49,945 nt of DNA, from IMG/VR virus record IMGVR_UViG_3300024326_000006, positions 1 through 49,945 of that record; one strand, given 5' to 3'. The position numbers and the translations under genes are program-made. The DNA comes from a virus. Positions 25,501-36,100 of the stretch are shown here, piece after piece (position 1 is the first letter of the stretch; each line of letters begins with the position of its first letter). The notes beneath the pieces are model-generated. The model was not told the origin of the DNA, did not search any database, and saw only the letters and a program-made list of their open reading frames with translations.

Positions 25501-28500
25501 AATGTTACATATGCTGCGGTATCGCCGTTGCGACTTGTTACAGCAAGTTTATTAGAGTTAAAACTTACATTTGTGCCAAATCTTTCAGTCTTTTCTCCGT
25601 TGGGTGCAAGCAATATTTGATCTTGAACATATGCTTCGTTTGTAAGTTTGTATACATATACTGCACCATTGTAAATACCATTGATATTTGATAGCTGTGC
25701 GCCTATTGCTATTTTAGAACCATCGTCATTTAAACTTAATGTAGTTCCAAACGCTTCGTTTTCGGTTGCAGGGTTGATGTTTTCGTCAAACACAAATCTG
25801 CCGTTTGTTTTTCTATAGATTGCAATACGATATTCGCCGCCGTTTTGTATACCACCAAGTGCCAATACTTCGCCATTTTTACTAATATCATAAGTTGTGC
25901 CGATGCCCAATGCATTTAAAAAATCACTACTATCGTTAAGAGCTGGCGCTGTTTCTTCTGAAGAATCAGGAACATAACCTAAATAATCAACATATGTATC
26001 AAGTACGTCCCATTGACTGTTATCAAAAGGATTACCTGCAAGTACTGTTGTATTAGCTTGACGAAGTTCGCCTTCATAGTAGACAATATTATTAGGAATA
26101 TATTTTGCAATACTTTCCCATTCACCTTTGTAGTTTGTGTCTCTTGAATATGCATAAGATGTTACAGCATCTTGCCCTTTGTTGTTAACAAAGTAAACAC
26201 GGCCGTTGTCTCTAAGACTTCTAATAACAGTATTATGTTGGAAATCACTTGGAGAAGCTGATTTAATTGCAATACCAAACTGTTCGTTTTCTGTTGGATC
26301 TGGACTTAGAATAATGTCTACTAAATCAAAAGACTGATCTATTAGTCTTTTATAAATGTAAACCACGCCTTGGTTTGCATATCCAAGACTTGTTCCAGAT
26401 GTGTCTGTAACTATTAGTTCTGATATTTCCCAATCTTGACTTAGTAGATTAATAGTAGAACTTTCTGCTGTAACATTAACTAGTGCTCTCCATATTGCTC
26501 CACGTTGACTTACATAATCGCCTGCTAGATAACTTTCTCCTTCAGTAAATATACCTCTATAACGTGTTTTAACATTAGCAGCAGTTGGTGCGCCAACATA
26601 CAAATACTGACCATTGTCTGTTATTTCAACACTTGTACCAAACGCACCACCATCATGATGATTAGACAATGGTTCTAATGTCTGTTTTAATTTAAATTCA
26701 CTGGCTTCGCTGCCACGAGTATATACATAAACTTTGCCATCATCTTTATCAGGTGTTCCAACTGCCAATGTAGTATTATTGTTGCTAACAGATACAGCTG
26801 ATCCAAACTCCCTATTGTCTATTTCAGGTGCTGTAATACTTTGTTTAAAACTACGTATAATACTGCTGTCGTATACTCCAAATGTTCCGTTTCCAGTATT
26901 GTCAACCCACACTCTATCATCATCGTCTAAATCATAAAGTTTAGTAATATTGTTTATATCTGCAGGAGTTGATACTCTACGTGATGATAGTTCTGATACT
27001 ATTCCAAGAGTGCTATCTGCTAGGTCAATAAAATCTTCAGTTATTGGATTATCTAGTTGTATCTCAATATCTGTATATCCAATATTTTGTACAATCCAAA
27101 AGCCATTAACTTCATTATTAATATTATTGAATCCAACAATATCGCCTTCTACAAACGTAATAGGCTTACTAAAGTTTGCTTTAAATCCTAATGTTGTCTT
27201 TTCAATAGATTCAATAGATATAGGCGATACAATATGCTTGTAAACATTCCACGATTGTGCATCTTTTGGTACCCATATATAACTACCAATATCAACACTA
27301 TCAATATCTAAAACCAACATATCGTTTTTTGTAGTTGTTAAAAAGTTCACTTGATCTAGTTTAACATAACCAGCAGTTTTAGTATATTCTGTACTATTTG
27401 TTGTTAACGGCAACGATGTATGTGCATAATCATCTGGTGAAAGATAAACGTCTTTTCTTGGATATTGATAAACCAAGTCTGTACGTATTGAATCTACAGT
27501 TTCAACAAACTCTATAAGTTGTGGTTCAATTCTAAACTGGCTTTCGTCTAGTTTAAATTCAACTTCGTCATAACTTGTAGTTGCGCCGTATCTACCAACA
27601 CGTATTGCCCATTCTTCGTATAGCTCTACACTATCAGTGTTTGCTGATCCAAGTTTATCAAACAGTTTTGTAATAGCGTTTGATGTACCTTTGTCTTGTA
27701 TAAATCCTTGATAAAACTTATACTGACTAACATCGTCTTGTATAATATTAGCAAGATATTCACGTTTTTGATACCCAATAAGATGCTGTGCTAATCTTTG
27801 TTGTTCGCTATCAAAGTTGTCAGTATCTAAGTCGTAAAAATCTGCAAACTGATTTGCCCTGTAATCCCAGTTTGGTTTTAGTTCACTTGTAGGTTTACTA
27901 TCTAGTCTACTCCAGTTTCCGTTGACAAACTCCTGTGTGCCGCTGTGTGTAAACCTAGCTGCATAGTAAAATTCTTTGTATTTTACTAGTTCGGCAGTTT
28001 TATAATCTTTGTAACTAGTCCATTCAGTAACCTTAGCATCATCGTATATAAATCCAGGAATATTTAAACTACCATTCCATTCATCAGTTCTATAACCTAC
28101 AACTTTTAAACGCTCTTGTCTATATCCAGTTTCAGGAACATATATTGTATCATTAAATACTGTTGTATTATCGATCAATACAAGATGTTCTTTTTGTATC
28201 AGCGGTAGTTTAATAAGATAGATGCCTTCTTCATTTGATGTTAAACTAAATTTGTTGCTATTATCTCTATATATACTAGAACGATTTTTACTAACTACAT
28301 TTCCATTTTCATTTAACACTGCAAATCCATAAAGATTATTATGTACATTGTCAACTACATAAAACTCTTTTTCAAATTCAATCTGATTAGCTAAAGGTGA
28401 TAAAGTTATCGTACTAGTATTTGCCCAGTTTTGTGTTATCCAAAATAGAAACTCTTTAGATGCTAGTTGCCAGTTTTCAACTGTTTCGGTTGTTTTGTTA

Positions 28501-31500
28501 AAATATTCAAACTTAAATCCAATGTCTTTTAAATATTTTTGATATCCTAATAAAAAGTTAACTACTTGCTGTTCATCGTTTAATATTGTTCCGTAGTCAA
28601 GTGTTGATATTTCATTTGTAAAAGACTTTCTAAAATAGGCGCCGCGGCCACCGTTTTCAGGTAAGCTCGGTAGCGGTGTATATAAACTTAAATCAAAGTC
28701 AGTTGTTGTAGTATGATTTGCATTTACTCTATAATATCTATCGTTATATTCTACAAGTTTACCGGCAACTAAAAACTTATTTTCAGTCCACGTTATATAT
28801 GCTTCACTTATACCGCCGACATTTACAAAAGGATCATTTGCACTTTCTCTTGGTATATTATATTTAAAATACGGAGTATCTTTATCATATCCATTTATAC
28901 GATATCCACTTTGTGTTCTTTCAATAATCACACCACTATAAGTTGCTACTATTTGGGGACTAGAAGTTCTCAAAACAATGTTATAGTTTTCATCCGGAAC
29001 AAATATGTTTCCTTTATTCAACGGAGTTTTACTATCTAATACTAGTTTTAGTTTGTTCTTTTCGGCAAACCCAGCAAGTTTAAATCCTATTTTATTATCT
29101 AAAAGTTTTAGATTATTAGTGTATGTGGTATACGGATACAAAGAATCTGCATTAATATATTCACTAATATAGTTTAAAAATCCTGCACTTACAGCATTTT
29201 CTATTTTAGGAAATATTAAATCCGTTGTGTTTATTCTTTTGTTTGTAGCAGTATAGATTAAGTTTCCAGCAATGTCACGCTGTGTTCTACTTCTGTCAAA
29301 TCCAACACCCATTGTATGTGCAGGTCTAACGATCAATGCAGCAATCATCAAGCTGAACGGATAACCACTGCTTCTTCTCCACGCTGTTTCAGTTGGTGCT
29401 TCGTCGCCAAACTCAAATAGATTTTGACTTTGTGGTGCATAACTGAAGTTGCTTACGTATCCGCTTTCTAAAGGTGATATTAGTTGGCCATTTTCATTGA
29501 CTGGAATATGCTTTAGTAAGTTATGTCTAATATATTTTTTATTTCTTAGTATTGTTTTACCAGGTTCTCTAATCACGCCGTTTTGCAGGTCGGTCCAAAG
29601 TATTAAGTTATTGCTTGTGTAAGGGGCTGGGCCATAAACGTTTTCCCACCATGCTGGTTGTATTCCGTATCCTAACATTTCCCAAGGATGTGTATGCGGG
29701 CGATCAGTATCAAATGCCTGTCTATAAATGCCGCGCCAAAATCCTGGTACTGCTTCATTGCGGTCATTTGTACTTCCTGTATAGTTATAAGTAAAACTAT
29801 CTCCTTGTACTATAAAGTTATTTTTAGTATAATCAGAAATCTTTGCAACATCAGTCCAGTCAATAAAATCTTTGATAATAATATTATTAATTTCTTGTGA
29901 TGATATTTTTGTATTTCTATCTGCGCCACCTACAATATCATTTATGTCAAATATATCTGGATTATAATCAACTTTTAGATTATTAAAAATACGCTTTTCC
30001 ATTTCTAAAATCAAATCGTCTCTATAATCGTTATAAGCAAGTGTAATGCTGCCGTCATGGCCTCTAATAACAGTTTGCGGAGTTTGATAGCTAGAGTCAA
30101 CAAATAGTTCAGGAACATATGCCGGGAACATTCCTATTTTTGTAGGCGTTGGTGGAATAAAACTACCTTCAGTATTATCATATTCGTGTATAGTTAATAT
30201 ATCGCCATCAGTTAGTGTTGCTGAAATATCTACAAATCCAGTTCCTGTAAATGTATAATCTTTGTTAAACACAAGTTGTTGATCATTTAGATATATGTAC
30301 AAGGCTTTATTACTAATGGCAGATTTATCAAATACTGTTGATAGTGAATAAACTGTTAATCTACTATCGAGTATTTCGTATTCAATCTTTTTACTGCCGC
30401 CTGTAGCTGCCATATCTGTACTATAAAAAGGAGTACTAGTAGTCTTTGTATTATTGATTTCATTAAAGATAAAATCAACATATTCTTTTACTGTTCCGTT
30501 AAATGAAGTTTCGGTTGCTGTCTGTACAAACTGTCTTTTAAACTTAGTATATTCATTTAGTGCATATCTAATAGCTGCAACAACATTTGAACTTTTATTA
30601 ACTAGATGATAAAGTGACAAGTTTAACGGGCCACTGTGCTGAACAAACTTTCGGCCATATTCGGCAACTGGTCCTAAATCTCGTAGATTGTTTATGCCAG
30701 GTTGAATACCTGCAAATGTTGCAACTTCTGAAACTAGTCCTTCAACATGATCATTTACTTCGCCTAATGTAAAATCTGTAATATTTTTATTAGACGGATT
30801 TCTTTCAAAGTTGTGTGGAATCTCATAATATCCATTATTGTTTTTGTCTGCTGAGCTTTTAGTTTTAATAACAACAATATCAGTAAATCCAATATCGTCA
30901 GGAAGTATAACCTTAGTTGTTTTATTTTCGTTGACTGTTTGATAATCAGATTTATAACTATTATTGACATATACTTTTATTTCTAAGTCTGTTAGGTCTG
31001 CACTATTGTTATAGACATTAATCGGAAATCTATTTGTGTATTCTTCGCCAGTGTATTTTTGTATAACATATTGACTACTTTTTATGTTTGCTTTTTTCCA
31101 AGCATTAGTGTATGATATAACTTGATTATTATATTCTTGTAAGAAGAAAACATCACTACTTATAGTTTTAAAAATACTATTGACTTTATACTTGTAATCT
31201 TCTGCAAGTAAAGAAAAATCAAAAACAATATCGCCGATATTTACAAAGTTTTTGTATGTAAGCGGAAATCCAAGTTCTGTATCGTTAGCACCTTCTCCTA
31301 CTCTATAAGTAAAAAGTCTATTACCAGCAAAATCTGTACTATCATAAACTGTATTATCTCCGAGGCTATTTCCACTACTGTCAAACAAATCAAACTTTGG
31401 TGCTTGATTTAATCCTGTTTTATCTTGAGCCGGTTGCCATCCTGTTGCATTATACCAATACATTTTTCCAGCATTTTTAACTCCGTCTTTGACTAGTACA

Positions 31501-33140
31501 GTTTGATCTAGAATAGGATCAGTATCGTCTGTTTCAACTAAACTTATTTGAGTAGTATTAGTATGAGTAATAAACTTAACTTTAAATATTTTATCTTTTA
31601 CTAAACTGTCAGTATCTGCTGTAAACAGTATACGCATTCCTTCAACTAAATCTATTCCATCAATGTTATATCCTACAGAACCTTCTATTGTACTGAATAC
31701 ATCTTTTGTAAATGTATCAACTAAATCAACATTAAGTTTAGCTTCATTACCGTGATTCCACAAACGTAAATTTGGTTCAAACTCGATGATAGGACGTTTA
31801 GCTCTTGCTGTTTGATCTAACTCAATTGCCTGATTGTTAATATTTGCACTTTTTTCAATAACCGATTTGTGGAACCAACGATTGTATCTGGCCCATGCAT
31901 TTCTACTAGTGTCTCTTCTGTTTATACAAATATAATCTTTAGTTCCTGCGTAACTTCTAGCATTACTCCAAGGAACACGGTCAAATCCGTTTACATCAAA
32001 AGGTACTTGTGTATCCTGTGTAAATATAGCCGGAACTTCAAGGTCGCTAACTGGAACTAGTTTAATAGATTTGCCTACACCTTCGACATAGTATAGACCT
32101 TGTGCATATGTTGCTGGCGTTACATTGCCTTGAAAATATACTTTCATACCATTTGACATATTCCAACCATCAATAGTTGTGTATGTTTTCTTGCCTACTA
32201 TTTCGTCGCCTACATTTATGTCGCTGTTTTCTTCTATGTCAAAAACATTAAATGCACCACTGTTGTCAATGTCGTTTTGACTAACATAATACAGATTTTC
32301 AGGAGCGTCACCCGGTACTGTAAATTCAATGACGCCATTTTCAATAAATCCATCTTCTAAGTAATCTTGTGGATTTACTAATGTGTCGTCTACGTTTTCA
32401 TGTGTTAGTACAATACCTTCTCGATACAACGTGCTAACTAATGTACTATCAGGTGAATACTCAACTTTTTTCTGTCTGCTTGTTGCAAAACTAATAGGGT
32501 GTCCAGGAACATTAACTTCAAATCTGTATGTTTGTCCTCTAAACAATCTTATGCTTTTATTACGTGTTACTCCATCAGGAGAAAATACATAAGCTGTATT
32601 ATCATCATCAACTACAGTTTCAATAGTAAAAGTGCTGACTACTTCTCTGCCTTGTCCTCTTATAGGAACTTCTTGTGGACCATTTGGTAACCAATAGTAT
32701 TCTCTAAAGTTAGTAAACTTATCAAAATCAATATGTGGGTTCCAAGCATAAAACTCTTGGGCAAAAAGTTTATCTTGGTTTTTAATAGAACCACCAAAGG
32801 CACTTATTTGTCCTAATATATCAACATAGTCGGCATCAAACTCTACATTTCCAAGATTGTCCTGCACAATAGCAAAAGGTTCTAACTGATAGTTTTCTCT
32901 ATTAGAATTGATGTCACTAATATAACTATCTTTAGTAGTAACTGCTTTGGCAACTCTACTTCCAACAAACCCATTAATCTTTTCAACAACACCTGGATTA
33001 GTTAACTGATCAACTGTACTACCTAAAAACTTTTTATTTGGATTAGTTCTAAAATATCTCGGAAGTAATGAAGCAGAAGTTCTTTTTGAGTCCGAACTTC
33101 CTGGTACAGGGTATTCGTTTTGATCGTCATTGTATGCCAT
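19518..33140 (-). CDS. Giant virion structural protein, 4540 aa (about 500 kDa)
   Basis: One open frame of 13.6 kb with no interruption. The N terminus (LLPRYFRTNPNKKFLGS, then the aromatic ILGQISAFGG and FREYYWLP region) looks like a docking domain. Near 197-225 is a cupredoxin-like GQTYRFEVNVPGHPISF segment. Residues about 2100-2540 hold FG-GAP-like repeats suggesting a beta-propeller. Further on are Gly/Ser-rich GGSGY-type and SGRGYV-type repeats (around 2980-3400) and several copies of a VxGDGxTxxFxL-like unit toward the C terminus, where the protein ends in ISLPR. It abuts gp6 with a one-base stop/start overlap and occupies the place of T4 gp7-gp10. It may be a baseplate arm or a very long fibre. 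No protease or lysozyme motif was seen. Confidence 0.82.
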   Translation of the reverse strand: MAYNDDQNEYPVPGSSDSKRTSASLLPRYFRTNPNKKFLGSTVDQLTNPGVVEKINGFVGSRVAKAVTTKDSYISDINSNRENYQLEPFAIVQDNLGNVEFDADYVDILGQISAFGGSIKNQDKLFAQEFYAWNPHIDFDKFTNFREYYWLPNGPQEVPIRGQGREVVSTFTIETVVDDDNTAYVFSPDGVTRNKSIRLFRGQTYRFEVNVPGHPISFATSRQKKVEYSPDSTLVSTLYREGIVLTHENVDDTLVNPQDYLEDGFIENGVIEFTVPGDAPENLYYVSQNDIDNSGAFNVFDIEENSDINVGDEIVGKKTYTTIDGWNMSNGMKVYFQGNVTPATYAQGLYYVEGVGKSIKLVPVSDLEVPAIFTQDTQVPFDVNGFDRVPWSNARSYAGTKDYICINRRDTSRNAWARYNRWFHKSVIEKSANINNQAIELDQTARAKRPIIEFEPNLRLWNHGNEAKLNVDLVDTFTKDVFSTIEGSVGYNIDGIDLVEGMRILFTADTDSLVKDKIFKVKFITHTNTTQISLVETDDTDPILDQTVLVKDGVKNAGKMYWYNATGWQPAQDKTGLNQAPKFDLFDSSGNSLGDNTVYDSTDFAGNRLFTYRVGEGANDTELGFPLTYKNFVNIGDIVFDFSLLAEDYKYKVNSIFKTISSDVFFLQEYNNQVISYTNAWKKANIKSSQYVIQKYTGEEYTNRFPINVYNNSADLTDLEIKVYVNNSYKSDYQTVNENKTTKVILPDDIGFTDIVVIKTKSSADKNNNGYYEIPHNFERNPSNKNITDFTLGEVNDHVEGLVSEVATFAGIQPGINNLRDLGPVAEYGRKFVQHSGPLNLSLYHLVNKSSNVVAAIRYALNEYTKFKRQFVQTATETSFNGTVKEYVDFIFNEINNTKTTSTPFYSTDMAATGGSKKIEYEILDSRLTVYSLSTVFDKSAISNKALYIYLNDQQLVFNKDYTFTGTGFVDISATLTDGDILTIHEYDNTEGSFIPPTPTKIGMFPAYVPELFVDSSYQTPQTVIRGHDGSITLAYNDYRDDLILEMEKRIFNNLKVDYNPDIFDINDIVGGADRNTKISSQEINNIIIKDFIDWTDVAKISDYTKNNFIVQGDSFTYNYTGSTNDRNEAVPGFWRGIYRQAFDTDRPHTHPWEMLGYGIQPAWWENVYGPAPYTSNNLILWTDLQNGVIREPGKTILRNKKYIRHNLLKHIPVNENGQLISPLESGYVSNFSYAPQSQNLFEFGDEAPTETAWRRSSGYPFSLMIAALIVRPAHTMGVGFDRSRTQRDIAGNLIYTATNKRINTTDLIFPKIENAVSAGFLNYISEYINADSLYPYTTYTNNLKLLDNKIGFKLAGFAEKNKLKLVLDSKTPLNKGNIFVPDENYNIVLRTSSPQIVATYSGVIIERTQSGYRINGYDKDTPYFKYNIPRESANDPFVNVGGISEAYITWTENKFLVAGKLVEYNDRYYRVNANHTTTTDFDLSLYTPLPSLPENGGRGAYFRKSFTNEISTLDYGTILNDEQQVVNFLLGYQKYLKDIGFKFEYFNKTTETVENWQLASKEFLFWITQNWANTSTITLSPLANQIEFEKEFYVVDNVHNNLYGFAVLNENGNVVSKNRSSIYRDNSNKFSLTSNEEGIYLIKLPLIQKEHLVLIDNTTVFNDTIYVPETGYRQERLKVVGYRTDEWNGSLNIPGFIYDDAKVTEWTSYKDYKTAELVKYKEFYYAARFTHSGTQEFVNGNWSRLDSKPTSELKPNWDYRANQFADFYDLDTDNFDSEQQRLAQHLIGYQKREYLANIIQDDVSQYKFYQGFIQDKGTSNAITKLFDKLGSANTDSVELYEEWAIRVGRYGATTSYDEVEFKLDESQFRIEPQLIEFVETVDSIRTDLVYQYPRKDVYLSPDDYAHTSLPLTTNSTEYTKTAGYVKLDQVNFLTTTKNDMLVLDIDSVDIGSYIWVPKDAQSWNVYKHIVSPISIESIEKTTLGFKANFSKPITFVEGDIVGFNNINNEVNGFWIVQNIGYTDIEIQLDNPITEDFIDLADSTLGIVSELSSRRVSTPADINNITKLYDLDDDDRVWVDNTGNGTFGVYDSSIIRSFKQSITAPEIDNREFGSAVSVSNNNTTLAVGTPDKDDGKVYVYTRGSEASEFKLKQTLEPLSNHHDGGAFGTSVEITDNGQYLYVGAPTAANVKTRYRGIFTEGESYLAGDYVSQRGAIWRALVNVTAESSTINLLSQDWEISELIVTDTSGTSLGYANQGVVYIYKRLIDQSFDLVDIILSPDPTENEQFGIAIKSASPSDFQHNTVIRSLRDNGRVYFVNNKGQDAVTSYAYSRDTNYKGEWESIAKYIPNNIVYYEGELRQANTTVLAGNPFDNSQWDVLDTYVDYLGYVPDSSEETAPALNDSSDFLNALGIGTTYDISKNGEVLALGGIQNGGEYRIAIYRKTNGRFVFDENINPATENEAFGTTLSLNDDGSKIAIGAQLSNINGIYNGAVYVYKLTNEAYVQDQILLAPNGEKTERFGTNVSFNSNKLAVTSRNGDTAAYVTFDQELTEFDNKATNIFDKIKDNGQVYVYETLNNKLVYAEKLYSQVDISDSSNILSVLNRNHLYVISIGTTVDDKTGLIQDHRTDLNATAWNINSQGDSYVDIDKIKGVWLYDTNTNDLITYLDYIDPIAGRIAGPAEQELSYKTYYDPAVYNVGTRDTGVSDLWGKQQVGKLWWNLDAIKWYNPYQGSIQYKSNTWNQIIPGFSVDVYEWVESDLLPSEWDQIADTTEGLASSISGTSLYSDDSYVRARVYDSVANVFAPKYYFWVKNKNTLPTTYGRKISSFDVANLIADPAGQGYRHVTLLDGKKFALHNIKNLVKDKDTILHVDYYVQDNAENRNIHSEYALVVEGLASSKPNNDIVDKWVDSLAGYDRNGRVLPDLNISVAQRYGILNNPNQTIFVNRQEALKQVVERVNGVLSQYTIVDDFDISPLFQTETPPSKFSNEWDTQIDSESLLRFVGTAKIKQATLTPIIVDGTITGATITQSGRGYVDSNYTTGKRHGPTVTVEGQGSGAELKTYINNLGQVIEVEVVDGGKNYLNDTTLIVRPFSVLVTTDSEVGGLWAVYNWMSSTQEWFRNYIQSYDVNKYWRYVDWYSTGYNEVTSIDFVIDGSYALEALDDKLGNTVKIENIGSGGWILLEKIDNQVEVDYTINYKVVGRQNGTIEFSNTLYQNDAVGFDNIIYDISLYDSEPTDEIKIILYALRDNLFVDQLEVEWNKLFFSSIRYAMSEQVDLDWIFKSSFVVAKHNVGELTQKVTYQNDNLPNYQDYIEEVKPYSTKIREYISSYGRTEPTQTSVTDFDLPPRYDAERGQIISETIKFFNNGITGINDTTTTYPQKHWLDNVGFEITEFVVYTGGSGYTDTANVTVSGGGGPTLEGLAYIGGGSIQYIEVNTTGAKYFTTPTVTINGSLTEDGVDAVVYAQIGNSVIRSTHMLMKFDRVVGAYYFTTLDETETFVGNGGLTDFSLKWPLSTNSADISITVAGEPQLLSDFVSSNVIDTTKTFDRFRGKITFANAPANNAQIVINYKKSSSLLTAEDRINFFYKPTTNMPGKELSQLMDGVDYGGVQMDSIGFGENTGFDANGFGIDFDTFDTNYEDEIITLDGSTQIITLSSVLDSGVTYNVYLNNVRIDDPAYDGVSVTANPNAKMVSPQGDNITNTIFLDSDVIETKDGDIVIIRKSTSDGSFTPESTAFDVSLQGGNFEYTTATGIDSGDIVVDGDGFVTETNSKGPEEQVPGQVLDTVDIQVYNRSSDGQGVISVRNYITDGTTIEWEFDSFPQSNTTLIVKVDSDIIDNNDLNVDYENKVISLNDSTALDAGKNLSILSIGTNGVDLLDSDNIVSTGDTFIYDLPITWKTGLSSFVTINGVLQNDTTDYGLTESDNNTAQLEFPIKITAGKIIGYTIYDGNVNQYSQMVIDNTFATDGQNKVHRFTNDVALPIINKPLAHNILVKRGDGRFLNAGYRKKYTIDSNRSYDIDRWQFEDTTAVRNTDVILYINGSIVNVLDYYYDTANGRVELLNNNVGLIGDTLEIFIIRDAEYYFINTTVEIQNGTAVNDPVVGQDISFELADDSTTVIACVEKFSRSGSTLLIELQGYIRELFQLKSIDDTPEIVASWENDSTKAVIGDITLIETDILSLTEAPADWETIDIYVFSNHDINGFERNTYDIVWNTNQAPAGTQFYIDKNLLSRGFIKLEKPALSANFVWVFKNGILLSPQNDYSLDASGTGVQLYSKVTSNDKVEVLQFTGLTSNPKFGYRIFKDMLNRFHFKRLNKDNEYELQQPLNYYDSNIQLVDSTGIQEPNKALGVPGVVWIDKERIEYFSVDGNLLRQIRRGTLGTGIKEQYSTATKVQGQGIEENIPYKDETSKTMFVGDASTKEFILDFVPTSINEIDVFLAGARLRKDNIITFDKTVDQDSPEADVTIDPEYTIENISTESGTVTVLTLADYIDPPADGTFIEVVRRTGRIWNDTGKTLADSENQIARFITDKTISLPR
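25500..26830 (-). repeat. FG-GAP-like beta-propeller repeats within the giant protein
   Basis: Minus-strand translation of this stretch shows at least five units with an FG-containing strand followed by a strand ending in IGA, VGA, VGT or similar: EFGSAVSVS/LAVGTPD, AFGTSVEIT/LYVGAPT, QFGIAIKSA, AFGTTLSLN/IAIGAQ, RFGTNVSFN/LAVTSRN, with GxVYVYK-like strands between. This is the FG-GAP pattern of integrin-alpha-type propellers. Clear DxDxDG calcium loops were not seen in every copy. Confidence 0.75.
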
Positions 33141-36100
33141 TAGTAATCATTTCCTTCAGTAATGGTAGTTGTCGAAGTTGTTGCACTTTGAACACCTGTA
33201 TTTAAAACTTCGTTACTTGTAATAACATTTGCAGTTGCTTTAAGTCTTGATGCAGTAATACTATCAATAACTTCAATATCACTAACACTTGCACTACTAA
33301 TCAATATTTCGTCATTTTCGCTTTTTAGTTCATACATACTACCAAACGACTGTGTTTCGCTTTTTGGTACTAGAACAATACTACTTATATCGGGCGCAAC
33401 TTGCTTCATAATATATGCTGCTAGTTCACTAAAATAAAACGTTTCTCCAAAGTCCCAGTTTTCTAAAGCAAAAAATTCATTAATACTATCTACAACTCTT
33501 GATTTTATATCATTATCGTTTACAACACGATTTGTATTTTTTACTATTTTAAATGTTGCTTGCACATCGGTATCGCTTTCTGAACCAAATAAAGATTTAT
33601 ATTTTACAGGATGATATATTACTTCATCACTGATTGATTTAATCTTTTTAATATCTTTACCAAAATCTAAAAACAACGAGTCGCTGCTAGGTGGTAAAGG
33701 TTTTGTTGTAATATCGCCCCTAAGATATCTTCTATATTCAACATCATATGATTTTGTTAAAATATATAAGTCAACAATATTACTACTACTTGGATCAATA
33801 CGTCGATTTTCAGCAGCAGCATGTTTGTAATCAAATCTAATATTGTCTCTACCTTTATATGCTTTGTAATCAATGCATAGTTCTAATCCTGTTTGTAATG
33901 AATTAAACTTTTTAAATACATTAGTGCTACTAATATAAAATATTGTTTTTGCATCATAAGAACTATATGCGCCAATTGCTGCTTCAGTTTGTTTTACTAC
34001 AATATATTCAGCTGCGGCGTTAACGTATTCGTAAGTTTCTACATCATTTTTTTCAAACTTTTTAGAAAATATATATTTTGTATCTGGCAAGTAATTAGGT
34101 GCAACAATATTTGTAAATAAATCTGGATCGTCAATCACGCCATCTGCATCACTGTCGGTAAATCCTACTTCTAGTTTTTTACTATCTATATACCCATCAA
34201 CACTACGATACTCTTTAACAACTTGCCATTTCCAGTCTTGATTAAACGGCGTTAGTATATCAGGTTTATTATTATTACTTAAAACGCTAATACTATCAGT
34301 AATAATTTTACCAACTTTACTATCATATATACGATCATTGCCGTCAAAGTAAAAACGTATTTGTTTATCACTTTCAAATACATATCTTACAGCACGACTA
34401 GTTACTGTGTATTTTTCTCCGTCTGTTTCAAACAAGAAAAGCCAACTAGCATCTTGATTTGTGCCTGTAGCATCTCCAGTTTTTCCTGTATCAAACTCAC
34501 TAGTTGTATCAAGATTACTGTTTGTAATAACCTTCCAGTTAGTTGTTTCAACATCATATCGTAGTCCAAATGTTTTGAATGCAAATACTTGATCAACCAT
34601 TTGTGATAATGTATCATTTACAATGATATTATTTAATACCGGAATGATTTCTGAAAGTTTGCTAGTCGAAGGCACTTCGTCGTTGAGTATAATAGGACCT
34701 AATGTACTATTGATATCACCTATTGTTCCGTTTTCATATACACTTATAATTTTAGTCCATATATATTCTTTGTCACCTAGTGTAGATACTTCGCCCAACA
34801 CTAGATTGTTATCTTTATCATAATGATATCCAGTTGGAGGCGTAAACTTAACTAAACTTCCAGCAGCAGCAAACTTCATTGTTGTAGCTGTAAAACTCGA
34901 TACTGCAACTGGTACAGAAAACTGATCTTGAAATATTCCACTACTTTGATTTGTTTCGTTTGTTGTAGCATTCCATGTATAGTTTAAATCAGCAATACTT
35001 GCATTTCTACTAAAGTTTTTGTAATAAAAGTTTTTAGTTTGTGTGTTTTTTATTATTTCTAAAACTTGATTATTAATAACTGCCTCAATATCTGTTTTTG
35101 AAACAAAGTTAAAAGTAAATTTATTTTTTAAATCTTCTGTAAAAATACTTCCGTCATCTCCAAACATTAATGTGTTGCTGTATTTGCCAGTTGCATCACG
35201 CAAATCATAGTATCTACTAATACCGCTACTTGTTCTATTAATACTTTTTGTTTTAATAATCTGCTGACTTACTCCTAGAGGACCAATATTGTAATCTTCA
35301 CCTGTAATCAAACGATTTTGTGTGTAATATGTACTAGGTGCATTTGTTTGAATGCTTTCATTCGATTCTGATTCGTCAGCATTTGAAACAACTGATTGTA
35401 ATTCTAGCACAATATTAAGTGTTTCTGCTGAGTTATTTTTACTAATATAAGGAACTTGTATTTGTATTCCTGTCATATCAGCTGGATTTATATTAAACTG
35501 TTCATTTGCTGATGTTCTATAATAAACTTTAAAATCACCCTTTGGTAATGTTCCAAAAGTTCCGTCACTAAACACAAGACTTATTCGATCGCTTACACGA
35601 CTTAGAACACTATACAAGTCACGAACACCTTTAGTAACACTGTTATACACAATATTATTACCTTCTGTGTTTTCAACTTTTTGCCATAGTGATTCTTCAT
35701 TTCCGTTGCTGTCTAACTTGTAAAGCCAAACATCACTGTTGTTGATGTTATCGCTGTCAATATTTACAGTTGTATTTGGAACAGGATTCATTACAGAAAA
35801 TGTATTTTCTTGTAAACTACCTTGTCTAAAGTGCATAAAAAATCCACTGTTTGAACTTCCTGCACCTTGTCCGTTATCTCTATATAAAAATCCTAGTTTA
35901 TTTCCAGGAAATGGTTCTTCTTCGTATATTGTTGTATTATCTGTATTAATACCAGTACTAACAATTTCAAACTTGCGAGATGCATCGTCTATATTTTTTG
36001 TAAAACTGTATATAGGCAATCCTGTATTACTTGCGCTGAATCGATATTGTTCAGTTGCTACACCATTTACAATGGCTTTTTTAATAGGACGGCCAAATGT

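Noticed and set aside
32466-32550. A true copper-binding cupredoxin in the giant protein
   Set aside because: Only one strand-turn-strand motif (GQTYRFEV, GHPISF) is seen; the full set of Cys/His/Met ligands is not.
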